In this document: piece by piece, positions 45,390 to 53,780 of the stretch
How the letters are laid out: each line of letters begins with the position of its first letter
How positions within the stretch are numbered: position 1 is the first letter of the stretch
From: Bacteroidota bacterium
GTDB lineage: Bacteria > Bacteroidota > Bacteroidia > Bacteroidales > WCHB1-69
Reading direction: 5' to 3'
DNA length: 64,000 nucleotides
NCBI GenBank assembly: GCA_017860455.1
Contig: JAGDMF010000001.1
Coordinates: 1-64,000 of the forward strand
Notes under the pieces: generated by a model
Databases searched by the model: none
What the model was told of the DNA's origin: nothing
What the model saw: the letters and a program-made list of their open reading frames with translations, nothing else
Translations under genes and position numbers: made by a program

Positions 45390-45854
45390 ATGACAAATTT
45401 TTTCATTCATCCACTTGCCGATGTTCAAACAAAAAATATTGGAGCCGAAACAAAGATTTGGCAATTTAGCATTATCCTAAAAAACGCTATAATTGGTGAA
45501 AACTGCAATATAAATAGTCATACATTTATAGAGAATGACGTAATTATTGGAAACAATGTAACTTTAAAATGTGGAGTTTACCTTTGGGACGGATTGAGAA
45601 TTGAAGACAATGTTTTTATTGGTCCAAATGTCACTTTTACAAATGATAAATATCCACGATCCAAAAAATATCCGCAAGAATTCCAGATGACAGTTGTAAG
45701 AAATGGTGCTTCAATTGGAGCAAATGTGACAGTATTAGGAGGTGTAAGTATAGGTGAAAAATCAATGATCGGTGCAGGGAGCGTTGTAACCCAAAATATC
45801 CCTGCAGGTGAACTTTGGGTTGGAAATCCTGCTAAATTTATTAGGAAAATATAA
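45390..45854 (+). CDS. Left-handed beta-helix sugar N-acetyltransferase
   Basis: 154 residues of hexapeptide repeats throughout ([79 protein letters not shown]). The layout fits the WlbB/FdtC group that acetylates a 3- or 4-amino sugar on a nucleotide, using acetyl-CoA, for surface glycans. The aminotransferase and epimerase that usually accompany such genes are absent, so it looks isolated or transferred. It starts the plus-strand block 45390-49750. Confidence 0.82.
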   Translation: MTNFFIHPLADVQTKNIGAETKIWQFSIILKNAIIGENCNINSHTFIENDVIIGNNVTLKCGVYLWDGLRIEDNVFIGPNVTFTNDKYPRSKKYPQEFQMTVVRNGASIGANVTVLGGVSIGEKSMIGAGSVVTQNIPAGELWVGNPAKFIRKI

Positions 45855-45884
45855 CTATTAATTATATCTAAAAAAGAAGAATTT

Positions 45885-47048
45885 ATGGATGAATATTTAA
45901 TAGGTGGACTAATAGGAGCTATAATAGGATATGTTGTTTCAATTACTCTAGATAGCTTTAAAAAGTATGTTAGAGATTTTTTTAAAGCTAAAAAAACGTA
46001 TAAACAAATAGGAAATTTATCAAAATTGAGGTTTGTTAATGATGCAGGTTACCTTGCAATTGATCATGCAATCCCAATGTATAAAGATGAAAATATTTCT
46101 TTAAAGAGTTCTGAAACAGAATTGATAATAGAAGTGCCTGAATCTTATAAAGAAAGATTGAAGAGTCTAAATTTTGAGATTCGAAAAAGTACTTATATTG
46201 GAATGGAAAGGAAATTGAAAGAAGCGTTTTCTTTTTTGAATTTACCAGATTATCAACAAATAATAAACCAAACGGCATTAGAAGTCGCAGAAATGTTTCT
46301 TCAAGAGTTACAATATGGAGCAATAAGATTTAATGGAAAATTATTTGGAATAGAAAACATAAGATTAAATAGATTCTCGATAAAAGAAGAAGCAAGTCTA
46401 TCAGTATTATTTTACAATACAGATTATTTTACTTTTAGAGTGTTTGCTGAAATTTACAAAAAGCATCAAAACAAGTTCAATATAAATAGTATACAAGATT
46501 TAAATAAACTAACTCCATTCTTATCTTCATTTGGGTTAGGTAATTTTATAATTGTCAATGATGGTAAACAAGATATGGTTTTACTTGCTCACAGATCTGG
46601 AAATGTTATTGTTGACCGAAACTTATTGCATTATTCCATGAATGAAGCTTTTAGTTTATTAGATATTGATGAATTTGGAAATCCTTCCTTTACATCCTGC
46701 TTATTTAGAGGGCTAAAAGAAGAGTTAGGTATCGATGAAAAATATAAAAGTAAGATTACAATGTATGGATTTCTTGATTTAGGAATGGATATTAACCGAA
46801 TGGAGGTTGGAATATCTTCATTTGCCCGAATTAAATTTGATTCATTTTTTACTCCAACGCTATTAGAGGAATTATACTCAATAGCTCAAGATCGCGAGCT
46901 TGAAACTAAGAAATTAGAATTTGTTCCGATAGACGATTTAGACATTTATATAAATAGAAACAAAGATAAAATGAGTGCTGGCTGTAAAGCAACTCTTCGT
47001 TCGTTATTAGTTAGATATAAAAATGGATATATTAATAGAGAGAATTAA
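45885..47048 (+). CDS. Membrane-anchored Nudix-like protein
   Basis: 387 residues. One N-terminal membrane segment (about 5-22, GGLIGAIIGYVVSITL) is followed by a basic stretch, a region of unknown fold (about 50-200) and a C-terminal domain (about 215-385) with LLAHRSGNVIVDRNLLHYS, then CLFRGLKEELGI and MYGFLDLGMDINRMEVG. RGLKEELGI matches the core of a Nudix box (REUXEEXGU) with Gly for the first Glu. The upstream Gly and Glu of the box are not in place, so this is a divergent Nudix fold. Hydrolysis of a nucleotide derivative or ligand sensing are both possible. Such anchored Nudix proteins would suit signalling or defence, but that is only inference. Confidence 0.55.
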   Translation: MDEYLIGGLIGAIIGYVVSITLDSFKKYVRDFFKAKKTYKQIGNLSKLRFVNDAGYLAIDHAIPMYKDENISLKSSETELIIEVPESYKERLKSLNFEIRKSTYIGMERKLKEAFSFLNLPDYQQIINQTALEVAEMFLQELQYGAIRFNGKLFGIENIRLNRFSIKEEASLSVLFYNTDYFTFRVFAEIYKKHQNKFNINSIQDLNKLTPFLSSFGLGNFIIVNDGKQDMVLLAHRSGNVIVDRNLLHYSMNEAFSLLDIDEFGNPSFTSCLFRGLKEELGIDEKYKSKITMYGFLDLGMDINRMEVGISSFARIKFDSFFTPTLLEELYSIAQDRELETKKLEFVPIDDLDIYINRNKDKMSAGCKATLRSLLVRYKNGYINREN

Positions 47049-47123
47049 AGTGCCTCGAGAAGAATATAAACACCTAGCCCCTAAGAAAGGCTATATGCAA
47101 TAAAAAAATACAATAAACAGAAA

Positions 47124-48242
47124 ATGAAAAAAATAACACTAATAATATTAATTATTTTTACATTTTTGATATCATTTGGACAAGAATTAGAAAAAGATTT
47201 TATTAAATCAAACGGAATTAAATCAACCAAATTATACATACATGAAATTAATAAAGATAAGATTATAAAAAGTGAATTGCTGGAAAGTCATCTTTTTGAC
47301 AAAAAAGGCAATCTTATTGAAGAGTATTCTAAACACGGCTTAAGAATAATATATGAATATGATTCTAATGAAAACTTAATAAAGAAAGTTTCTTATCGGT
47401 CTGATAGTACCGAATATGAATTAAACACATGGGTGTATGACATAAATGGTAGAATATTAAAAAAATATACTAAATTTGGATGGGTGAATAAACCTTATAA
47501 TGAAAACTATTTTTATAATGAACAAGGTAAAAATATTGAAATATTCGATATTAATGAACAGGGCGAAAAATATAGAATCTTAACAAAGAAATACTATGAC
47601 TCAGGAGAACTGTTGGAAGAACGATTTGAATTTGAAAAAAATAATACAACATGGATTAAGCGTTATGATAAATGTGGAAATTTGATTTATAAATATGGAG
47701 GTGTATATGGAATATGTAATCCAGATATAAAATATTTAGATTCTTGTATAGTGGATTCTTCAGCTAATATATTGAAAACAGACACAATTCGATATACTGA
47801 ATTTGGGAAAAAAATTACGAAAATTATTGAATTGCGTTTGAGTAAACAAGTATTTGTAGCGTATGAACAGAATATAAAAATATTTGACGAGAAAGGAAAT
47901 TTGATAATTAATGAATTATATGAATATGGTAAAGACAGTATATTGATGAGTTGTAATATTTCTTTCTTCAACGAAAAAGGTCAATTAATAGAAGAAAAGA
48001 TAGAATTTTCTTTTTCCGAAGATTCCTCAATTGTTGATACAAAAAGAATTAAAATACACTCAAAACAATATTATTATGATAATGGATTATTAAAATCAAG
48101 GAAATATTTTGATGAAAAAGGGAAAATACTGGAATATTGGGAAATGGAATATTATGACAATGGAATAATTAAAATTACTCGTCATTTTAACGAAAATAGT
48201 GAGAATGATTATTATAAGGAATTACAATTTGAGTACTATTGA
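47124..48242 (+). CDS. Secreted YD-repeat-like protein
   Basis: 372 residues. A signal peptide (to about 20, FLISFGQ) precedes at least eight imperfect repeats of about 20 residues with Tyr-Asp and Gly-Asn turns: FDKKGNLIEEY, YDSNENLIKKV, YDINGRILKKY, YNEQGKNIEIF, YYDSGELLEERF, FNEKGQLIEEK, YYDNGLLKSRKYFDEKGK. The pattern resembles RHS/YD repeats or the YwqK-type antitoxin repeat and would form a beta-rich rod. There is no toxin domain, no sorting domain and no lipobox, so it may stay in the periplasm. Function unknown. Confidence 0.65.
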   Translation: MKKITLIILIIFTFLISFGQELEKDFIKSNGIKSTKLYIHEINKDKIIKSELLESHLFDKKGNLIEEYSKHGLRIIYEYDSNENLIKKVSYRSDSTEYELNTWVYDINGRILKKYTKFGWVNKPYNENYFYNEQGKNIEIFDINEQGEKYRILTKKYYDSGELLEERFEFEKNNTTWIKRYDKCGNLIYKYGGVYGICNPDIKYLDSCIVDSSANILKTDTIRYTEFGKKITKIIELRLSKQVFVAYEQNIKIFDEKGNLIINELYEYGKDSILMSCNISFFNEKGQLIEEKIEFSFSEDSSIVDTKRIKIHSKQYYYDNGLLKSRKYFDEKGKILEYWEMEYYDNGIIKITRHFNENSENDYYKELQFEYY

Positions 48243-48329
48243 AAAATGCCCGAACCGATAACAAACGCTAAACCCCTTGGGCCTTCTCCACGTGATAAAC
48301 ATAAAAATGTAAAAATAAAAATAATCGAT

Positions 48330-48914
48330 ATGAAAAAAAATGAAACCCTTTTTTGCTTAGTTTTGATTACAACATTATTCATTAGTTGTAGCAACAATTT
48401 AAGTATGTATCAAATGAAAAAGCAAGACCAAAAAGAAGATAAGGAATTAACAAAAAAATTATCTAAGATTCCAGTGCCAACAGCATTTTTAGGAAACGAA
48501 AAAGATAGTTTGTATTTGAAAACAGGCTGGTACATGGTTACAGATGATCCCACTAAAGGAGTCCCAAAAGAGATAATCATAAATGGACAAAACCAAACCA
48601 TTTACATTGATCCATTTACTCAAATATCAGTAAAAGATATTGAATTTATATATTTGGTAAAGGATCCGAGAGTTGCCTCCAGAGTAAATATAATGATGTA
48701 CTTTAATGAAATAGGAACTGAAAAATGGTCTGTCTTAACTGAAAAATCTCTTCGTAAACAACTAGCCTTTATAATTAATAATGTTGTTGTATCGAATCCA
48801 ATGGTTCAAAGTCAAATTACAAATGGAATTTCATTATTCGATGGCGCAGATTATACGCCGGAAGAGATGTTTGCCATTAAAAGAGTTCTTGAAAGCCAAA
48901 AAAATGAGAAATAA
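48330..48914 (+). CDS. Lipoprotein resembling a stand-alone SecD P1-head domain
   Basis: 194 residues from the ATG at 48330, which gives a clean lipoprotein signal (LITTLFISC, Cys near 18); an upstream ATG at 48246 would bury it. The C-terminal part reads MYFNEIGTEKWSVLTEK, QLAFIINNVVVSNPMVQSQI and DGADYTPEEMFAIKRVL. This follows the pattern of the SecD P1 head (compare AIVLDNFIYSYP and GNFTIEEAKDLATVL in the secDF of this window). It lacks all SecD membrane parts. Such a domain could bind secreted chains or SecDF itself; that is inference. Confidence 0.55.
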   Translation: MKKNETLFCLVLITTLFISCSNNLSMYQMKKQDQKEDKELTKKLSKIPVPTAFLGNEKDSLYLKTGWYMVTDDPTKGVPKEIIINGQNQTIYIDPFTQISVKDIEFIYLVKDPRVASRVNIMMYFNEIGTEKWSVLTEKSLRKQLAFIINNVVVSNPMVQSQITNGISLFDGADYTPEEMFAIKRVLESQKNEK

Positions 48915-48967
48915 AACAACTTAAAAATCGGTATTGTTTAATGTCTGATCAAATTTTAAATATTAAT

Positions 48968-49750
48968 ATGAAAACAAAATTTTTCCAAACAATATTAATC
49001 GTTTCTTTAGTTTTTACTTATGGACACATTTGTGCTCAAAATAATACCACAACTGATTTTTATAATCAAATCAAGAATTACGACCTTTCAACCATCTTTA
49101 ATCCTGATAGCATTTTAATTGAAGATAGAGAAAATAATTCAGAGAAAATTCAACGTGCTGAGATATTAGGGTTCATAGGTAATAACTATGAAAGATTTCA
49201 GATCCATTTTGTATCAATAATTCAAAATCCATCTAATCCTTACGAATACTTTGTTTATGGTAAGACAAAAGTAAAGGAAACAATTTGTACGTTTCAGGGT
49301 TTAATAAAAGTACTGAAATCAGAGCTCTACTCAGAAAGCGATCTTCCAAAATATAAACAAGGATTTGTTGTATCTGATGTCGTACTTTACGAAGATAAAA
49401 ACCAAAAGCACTCCGGTTTTTTCTCTGGAACATTGACTAGTCAGTTCATTATCGATAACAAAGGAAACATAAGATATGATGCTCTGATGTTTGTAGCTGA
49501 TGGATTTTCAAATAATGGATTTATTGGGAATTGGACTAGTTATAAAACAAATGAAAAAAAAACCTGTAATTGGGGAGATTATAGAATTCCCGATTGTGGT
49601 GACTTGGATGAAGGAGCTGGAGAGTTCAGTGTCCATGATAAATATGAAAAAAATGGTTGGGAAAACTATAAAATGGCGTGGGGCACCTATCCGGAAACAA
49701 ATGAAGTCAGACTGGCCCGAGAAAAAGAAAAACAAGAATGGTGGAAATAA
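48968..49750 (+). CDS. Secreted protein of unknown function
   Basis: 260 residues from the ATG at 48968, which begins a good signal peptide (ILIVSLVFTYGHICAQ); an ATG at 48941 is in frame but would add nine polar residues. The body is predicted mixed alpha/beta with no repeat or catalytic motif. It includes NPYEYFVYGKTKVKE near 100 and a Trp/Cys-containing part near 200-240 (GNWTSYKTNEKKTCNWGDYR). Family not recognised. Confidence 0.6.
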   Translation: MKTKFFQTILIVSLVFTYGHICAQNNTTTDFYNQIKNYDLSTIFNPDSILIEDRENNSEKIQRAEILGFIGNNYERFQIHFVSIIQNPSNPYEYFVYGKTKVKETICTFQGLIKVLKSELYSESDLPKYKQGFVVSDVVLYEDKNQKHSGFFSGTLTSQFIIDNKGNIRYDALMFVADGFSNNGFIGNWTSYKTNEKKTCNWGDYRIPDCGDLDEGAGEFSVHDKYEKNGWENYKMAWGTYPETNEVRLAREKEKQEWWK

Positions 49751-49775
49751 ATACCTGTGGAATTAAAAAAAATCA

Positions 49776-49830
49776 CTTGCTACCTGTTACCTATTACTTC
49801 TTACTTTTTACCTGTTACCTGTTACCTCAT
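49776..49830. repeat. GTTACCT word array
   Basis: CTACCTGTTACCTATTAC is followed by TTTACCTGTTACCTGTTACC: five or six imperfect copies of a 7-mer right after the stop of the plus-strand gene. Confidence 0.85.
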
Positions 49831-49850
49831 TTTTCGCCTTTTACCAAAAT

Positions 49851-49879
49851 GAGCACACGAGCATTCGAGCATTCGAATC
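49851..49879. repeat. GAGCATTC word array touching the tex stop codon
   Basis: GAGCACACGAGCATTCGAGC is followed by ATTCGAATC, running into the stop codon of tex (49878-49880). Same family, opposite strand, as 44886-44922. Confidence 0.8.
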
Positions 49880-52013
49880 ACACTTCCTTCATCGACAAAC
49901 TGATCCTTTTTCTGGCCAGATCAACATCAGTTACCTTAACCAGCACTTTTTGTCCTAATTTGACCACATCATTTGGATTGGATACATATTTATTTGCCAA
50001 TTGACTCACGTGGATCAATCCATCCTGATGCACACCAATATCGACAAAACAGCCAAAATTGGTGATGTTGGTGATGATTCCGGGAACCACCATTCCGATG
50101 ATGAGATCGTTGATGGAGTTGATGTTTTTATCAAATGCAAACTCTTCAAACTGTTCCCGTGGGTCCCGTCCCGGTTTTGCCAACTCCTGCATGATATCCT
50201 TTAAGGTCGGAATCCCCACTTTATCGGTAACAAACTCCTGGATTTTAATCTCTTTTCTTAAAGATTCATCCGAGATCAACTGTTTCACTTCAGTATGCAG
50301 TTTTTTGGCCATGGCTAAAACAATATGATACGATTCGGGGTGAACAGCACTGTAATCGAGTGGGTTCTGAGCTCCGTGAATCCTAAGAAAGCCCGCGGCC
50401 TGTTCATACGCTTTATCTCCAAAACGGGGTACTTTTTTAAGAGCCTCTCTGGATTTAAAAGGACCGTTCTGATTGCGATATTCCACAATATTTTTAGCTA
50501 ATGAGGGTCCCACTCCAGACACAAAAGAGAGCAACTCTTTACTGGCTGTATTAACCTCAACACCTACGGAATTGACACAACTCTCTACTACTTCCTGTAA
50601 ATTTTTCTGAAGCCAGGTTTGATTCACATCGTGTTGGTATTGTCCAACACCGATAGATTTGGGATCAATTTTGACCAATTCTGCCAGCGGATCCATCAAC
50701 CTGCGACCAATAGAAATGGAGCCTCTCACTGTCAAATCCAGATCGGGGAACTCATCGCGGGCAATTTCAGAAGCAGAATAGATAGATGCCCCACTTTCAT
50801 TCACCATCACAATAGAAACTGGTGTTGGAAACGGGATTTTTTGGACAAATGCTTCGGTTTCCCTTCCTGCAGTTCCATTTCCGATCGCAATTGCTTCCAC
50901 TTTGTATTCCTTCACCAACCATTGCAACGTGTCTGAGCTGGTTTTATACTCCTGTTGTGGTGGGTGAGGATAGATCGTACCGTGATGCAATAATTTTCCC
51001 TGTTTATCTAAAACGACCACTTTACAGCCGGTTCTAAATCCGGGATCTAGTGCTAAGGTGGTTTTTTGTCCCAAAGGTGCACTCATCAACAATTGACGCA
51101 AATTGGTTCCAAAAACAGCAATCGCCTCTTTGTCAGCTTTCTCTTTGTAATATTTGCGCATCTCCGTTTCCATCTGAGGTTGGAGCAATCTTTTATAAGA
51201 ATCTTCCGTGGCTGTCAAAACGTGAGGAGTAGAAGAATTGTTGGCTTTAACGGTGTATCGTTGCATAATCTTCACAGCCAACTCGTCATCCGGTTTTATA
51301 GATATTCTCAAAAAACCTTCTTCTTCACCTCGAAGCATAGCTAACACTCGATGTGAAGGAGCTTTCCATAACGGTTCCTGACTTTTGAAATAGATCTCAA
51401 ACTTGGAACCTTCCTCCTCTTTATCTTTTACTACTTTAGAATAAATCACGGATTCTTTAATAAACATATTCCTGATCCGTTCCCTGATTTTAATATCTTC
51501 TGATATCCATTCTGCCATAATATCACGAGCTCCCTGAAGCGCTTCCTCTATATTGGCAACCCCTTTTTCCTTATCGATATACGTTTTTGCAATGGCATTG
51601 AGATCCACTTTACTTTGATCGTAAATGATCACCGCTAATGGTTCCAGTCCTTTATCGATTGCAATGGTTGCTTTAGTTTTCCGTTTAGGACGGTAGGGCA
51701 AATAAACGTCTTCGAGTTCAGTGAGAGAATTGATATTGTTGATTTGCGTAAGCAGTTTAGGGGTCATTTTCCCTTGTTCGGTGATCGAATCAATGATAAC
51801 GGCTCTTCTTTTATCGAGTTCAACCCATTTTTCGTTTAAGTCTCGAATCTGAGTAACGATCACCTCATCGAGGCTTCCGGTCATCTCTTTCCGATATCTG
51901 GAAATAAAGGGGATAGTAGCTCCCGTACTAAGTAGTTCTAATGTATTTTTAATCTGATTTTCAGCAATTCCCAACTCACGGGAAATCAAAGCAGCATAGT
52001 TTTTGATGGTCAT
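49878..52013 (-). CDS. tex: Tex-family transcription/RNA-binding protein
   Basis: 711 residues with the full Tex layout: an N-terminal helical region (LISRELGIAENQIKNTLELL), a YqgF-like nuclease fold near 325-440 (TLALDPGFRTGCKVVVLD), helix-hairpin-helix segments near 495-560 (LLSFVSGVGPSLAKNIVEYR) and a C-terminal S1 domain near 640-711 (GMVVPGIITNITNFGCFVDI). It binds nucleic acid and the polymerase in relatives and affects expression and stress tolerance. It is last in the run pepP-like, tilS, small membrane protein, sufS, tex. Confidence 0.93.
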   Translation of the reverse strand: MTIKNYAALISRELGIAENQIKNTLELLSTGATIPFISRYRKEMTGSLDEVIVTQIRDLNEKWVELDKRRAVIIDSITEQGKMTPKLLTQINNINSLTELEDVYLPYRPKRKTKATIAIDKGLEPLAVIIYDQSKVDLNAIAKTYIDKEKGVANIEEALQGARDIMAEWISEDIKIRERIRNMFIKESVIYSKVVKDKEEEGSKFEIYFKSQEPLWKAPSHRVLAMLRGEEEGFLRISIKPDDELAVKIMQRYTVKANNSSTPHVLTATEDSYKRLLQPQMETEMRKYYKEKADKEAIAVFGTNLRQLLMSAPLGQKTTLALDPGFRTGCKVVVLDKQGKLLHHGTIYPHPPQQEYKTSSDTLQWLVKEYKVEAIAIGNGTAGRETEAFVQKIPFPTPVSIVMVNESGASIYSASEIARDEFPDLDLTVRGSISIGRRLMDPLAELVKIDPKSIGVGQYQHDVNQTWLQKNLQEVVESCVNSVGVEVNTASKELLSFVSGVGPSLAKNIVEYRNQNGPFKSREALKKVPRFGDKAYEQAAGFLRIHGAQNPLDYSAVHPESYHIVLAMAKKLHTEVKQLISDESLRKEIKIQEFVTDKVGIPTLKDIMQELAKPGRDPREQFEEFAFDKNINSINDLIIGMVVPGIITNITNFGCFVDIGVHQDGLIHVSQLANKYVSNPNDVVKLGQKVLVKVTDVDLARKRISLSMKEV

Positions 52014-52037
52014 AGTGACGAAATTAAAATGAACTCT

Positions 52038-53246
52038 TTACTCCAACATCATTTTGGCTTTATGTAAAGCCTCTATGAAAAAGTCGATCTCTTCTTTGGT
52101 GTTGTATAACGCAAACGAGGCTCTGATCGTTCCGGGAATCTGGAATTTCTGCATAATTGGTTGGGCACAATGGTGACCGGTACGAACAGCTATTCCCATC
52201 TGATCCAATAAAAAGCCAACATCATACGGGTGTAATGTTCCTAGATTGAAGGAGATTACCGCCACTTTTTGGGGTGAAACTCCATAAAATTGAATTCCGG
52301 GAATCTGTTCCAATTTTTGCATCGCATAATGCAAAAGCTGGTGTTCATATTCTGCAATTTTTTCAACTCCAATACTTTGGATATACTCTATTGCTTTTTG
52401 AAGTCCAATCACATCTCCAACACTGGGAGTTCCGGCTTCAAACTTGAATGGAAGTTCGTTATACGTAGTTTTTTCAAAAGTAACCTGACTGATCATCTCT
52501 CCTCCTCCTTGATATGGAGGCATTTTGTTAAGCCACTCTTCTTTGCCATACATGACTCCAATCCCCATGGGTGCATACATTTTATGTCCTGAAAAACAAT
52601 AAAAATCACAATCTAAGGCTTGTACATCCACTTTTTCATGAGAGACGGCCTGTGCGCCATCAATCATCACCGGGATCCCTTTGGAATGTGCTTTATCAAT
52701 GATCAATTTGATTGGATTTATAGTGCCTAACACATTGGATATGTGAGTGATAGCAACAATTTTGGTTTTGGAGGTGATCAGCTGATCCAACAATTCGATT
52801 TGTAAAACACCATTTTCATCAAATGGGATCACCCGCAATTTTGCTCCTTTTTGCTCACAAATCATCTGCCAGGGTACAATATTCGCGTGATGCTCCATTT
52901 CTGAAATCAAAACCTCATCGCCTGGGTTCAAAAATTCACGGCCAAAAGAGGAGGCAATCAAATTGATTGATTCCGTTGTTCCTCTAGTAAATATTACCTC
53001 ATGCGTATGTTTGGCATTGATATAATTTTGTACCGATCTTCTGGCTGCTTCAAATTGTTCTGTGGCAATTTGACTCAACGAATGAACTCCCCGGTGAATA
53101 TTGCTGTTAATCGTTTCATAATAGTGTGTAATGGCATCAATTACAACCTGAGGTTTTTGAGTTGTTGCGCCATTATCAAAGTAAATCAACGGTTTATTGT
53201 TTACTTTTTGATCTAATATCTTAAAATCTGACCTATTGTAAATCAT
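52038..53246 (-). CDS. sufS: Cysteine desulfurase SufS
   Basis: 402 residues from the ATG at 53246; a start at 53273 would overlap the upstream gene more. The PLP lysine sits in FYCFSGHKMYAPMGIGVMYG near 220 and the catalytic Cys in RTGHHCAQPIMQKF near 356, both as in SufS/CsdA group II enzymes. It takes sulfur from cysteine for Fe-S clusters and other thio cofactors. No sufBCDE or U stands nearby, so it is separated from the Suf operon. It overlaps the 3' end of the small membrane protein gene by 14 bases. Confidence 0.93.
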   Translation of the reverse strand: MIYNRSDFKILDQKVNNKPLIYFDNGATTQKPQVVIDAITHYYETINSNIHRGVHSLSQIATEQFEAARRSVQNYINAKHTHEVIFTRGTTESINLIASSFGREFLNPGDEVLISEMEHHANIVPWQMICEQKGAKLRVIPFDENGVLQIELLDQLITSKTKIVAITHISNVLGTINPIKLIIDKAHSKGIPVMIDGAQAVSHEKVDVQALDCDFYCFSGHKMYAPMGIGVMYGKEEWLNKMPPYQGGGEMISQVTFEKTTYNELPFKFEAGTPSVGDVIGLQKAIEYIQSIGVEKIAEYEHQLLHYAMQKLEQIPGIQFYGVSPQKVAVISFNLGTLHPYDVGFLLDQMGIAVRTGHHCAQPIMQKFQIPGTIRASFALYNTKEEIDFFIEALHKAKMMLE

Positions 53247-53739
53247 TTGTTGGATCTGTAGGAGTTTCTTCATTGAAATTCCAACTCATTTTTTTATAGT
53301 TAATACCGTATAATACGATAAAAGTTGCAGTAACAATAAAGGAGAAAATATCAGGTACTATATGATCAAAAATAAAATAGGAAGGTAAAAACAAAAGGAT
53401 CGATTGAACAACGGCATAAATATGAAATCCTAATTTTTTCATAAAAAGCATCATCACCGCTCCAAATATAGATCCTAGAAATAGCAATACAATAATCCAA
53501 TATTTCCATGAAGCAACCTCTGTCATTCTACTAATCATTTCCTGAGCCTGTTCCATTTGAAATGGCATTTGCATAGATGCCATGGTATCTCCCATCAAAG
53601 CCCATGCAGTGTAAGAAAGTACGTTTATACCTGATCCGATAAATGTGAGAATACACAGTACTGTTAGTAAAACAGGTCTTCTTTTTTTTGGTTCAAAAGG
53701 ATTATTTACATCGTAATAATTGTCATTATAATTTTCCAT
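53233..53739 (-). CDS. Small four-helix membrane protein, unknown
   Basis: 168 residues from the ATG at 53739; the upstream alternative is a TTG inside a promoter box. Four hydrophobic segments (about 24-45, 82-100, 107-122, 128-146), an N terminus rich in Asn/Asp/Tyr and a Met-rich loop (MGDTMASMQMPFQMEQAQEM). No family recognised. It overlaps sufS at its 3' end and follows tilS. Confidence 0.65.
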   Translation of the reverse strand: MENYNDNYYDVNNPFEPKKRRPVLLTVLCILTFIGSGINVLSYTAWALMGDTMASMQMPFQMEQAQEMISRMTEVASWKYWIIVLLFLGSIFGAVMMLFMKKLGFHIYAVVQSILLFLPSYFIFDHIVPDIFSFIVTATFIVLYGINYKKMSWNFNEETPTDPTNDLQ

Positions 53740-53754
53740 AATTTGTTTTTTTTG

Positions 53755-53762
53755 CAAAAATA
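53755..53762 (-). promoter_or_regulatory. -7 promoter box TATTTTTG
   Basis: TATTTTTG on the minus strand ends 15 bases before the ATG at 53739, so sufS can be expressed apart from tilS. Confidence 0.45.
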
Positions 53763-53780
53763 ATAAATGTGATTGAATAG

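Noticed and set aside
47049-47123. Full integron attC site between accessory genes
   Set aside because: No inverse and core site pair could be recognised in this spacer.
50619-50936. Plus-strand frames opposite tex
   Set aside because: Shadows of the tex reading frame with no start signal.
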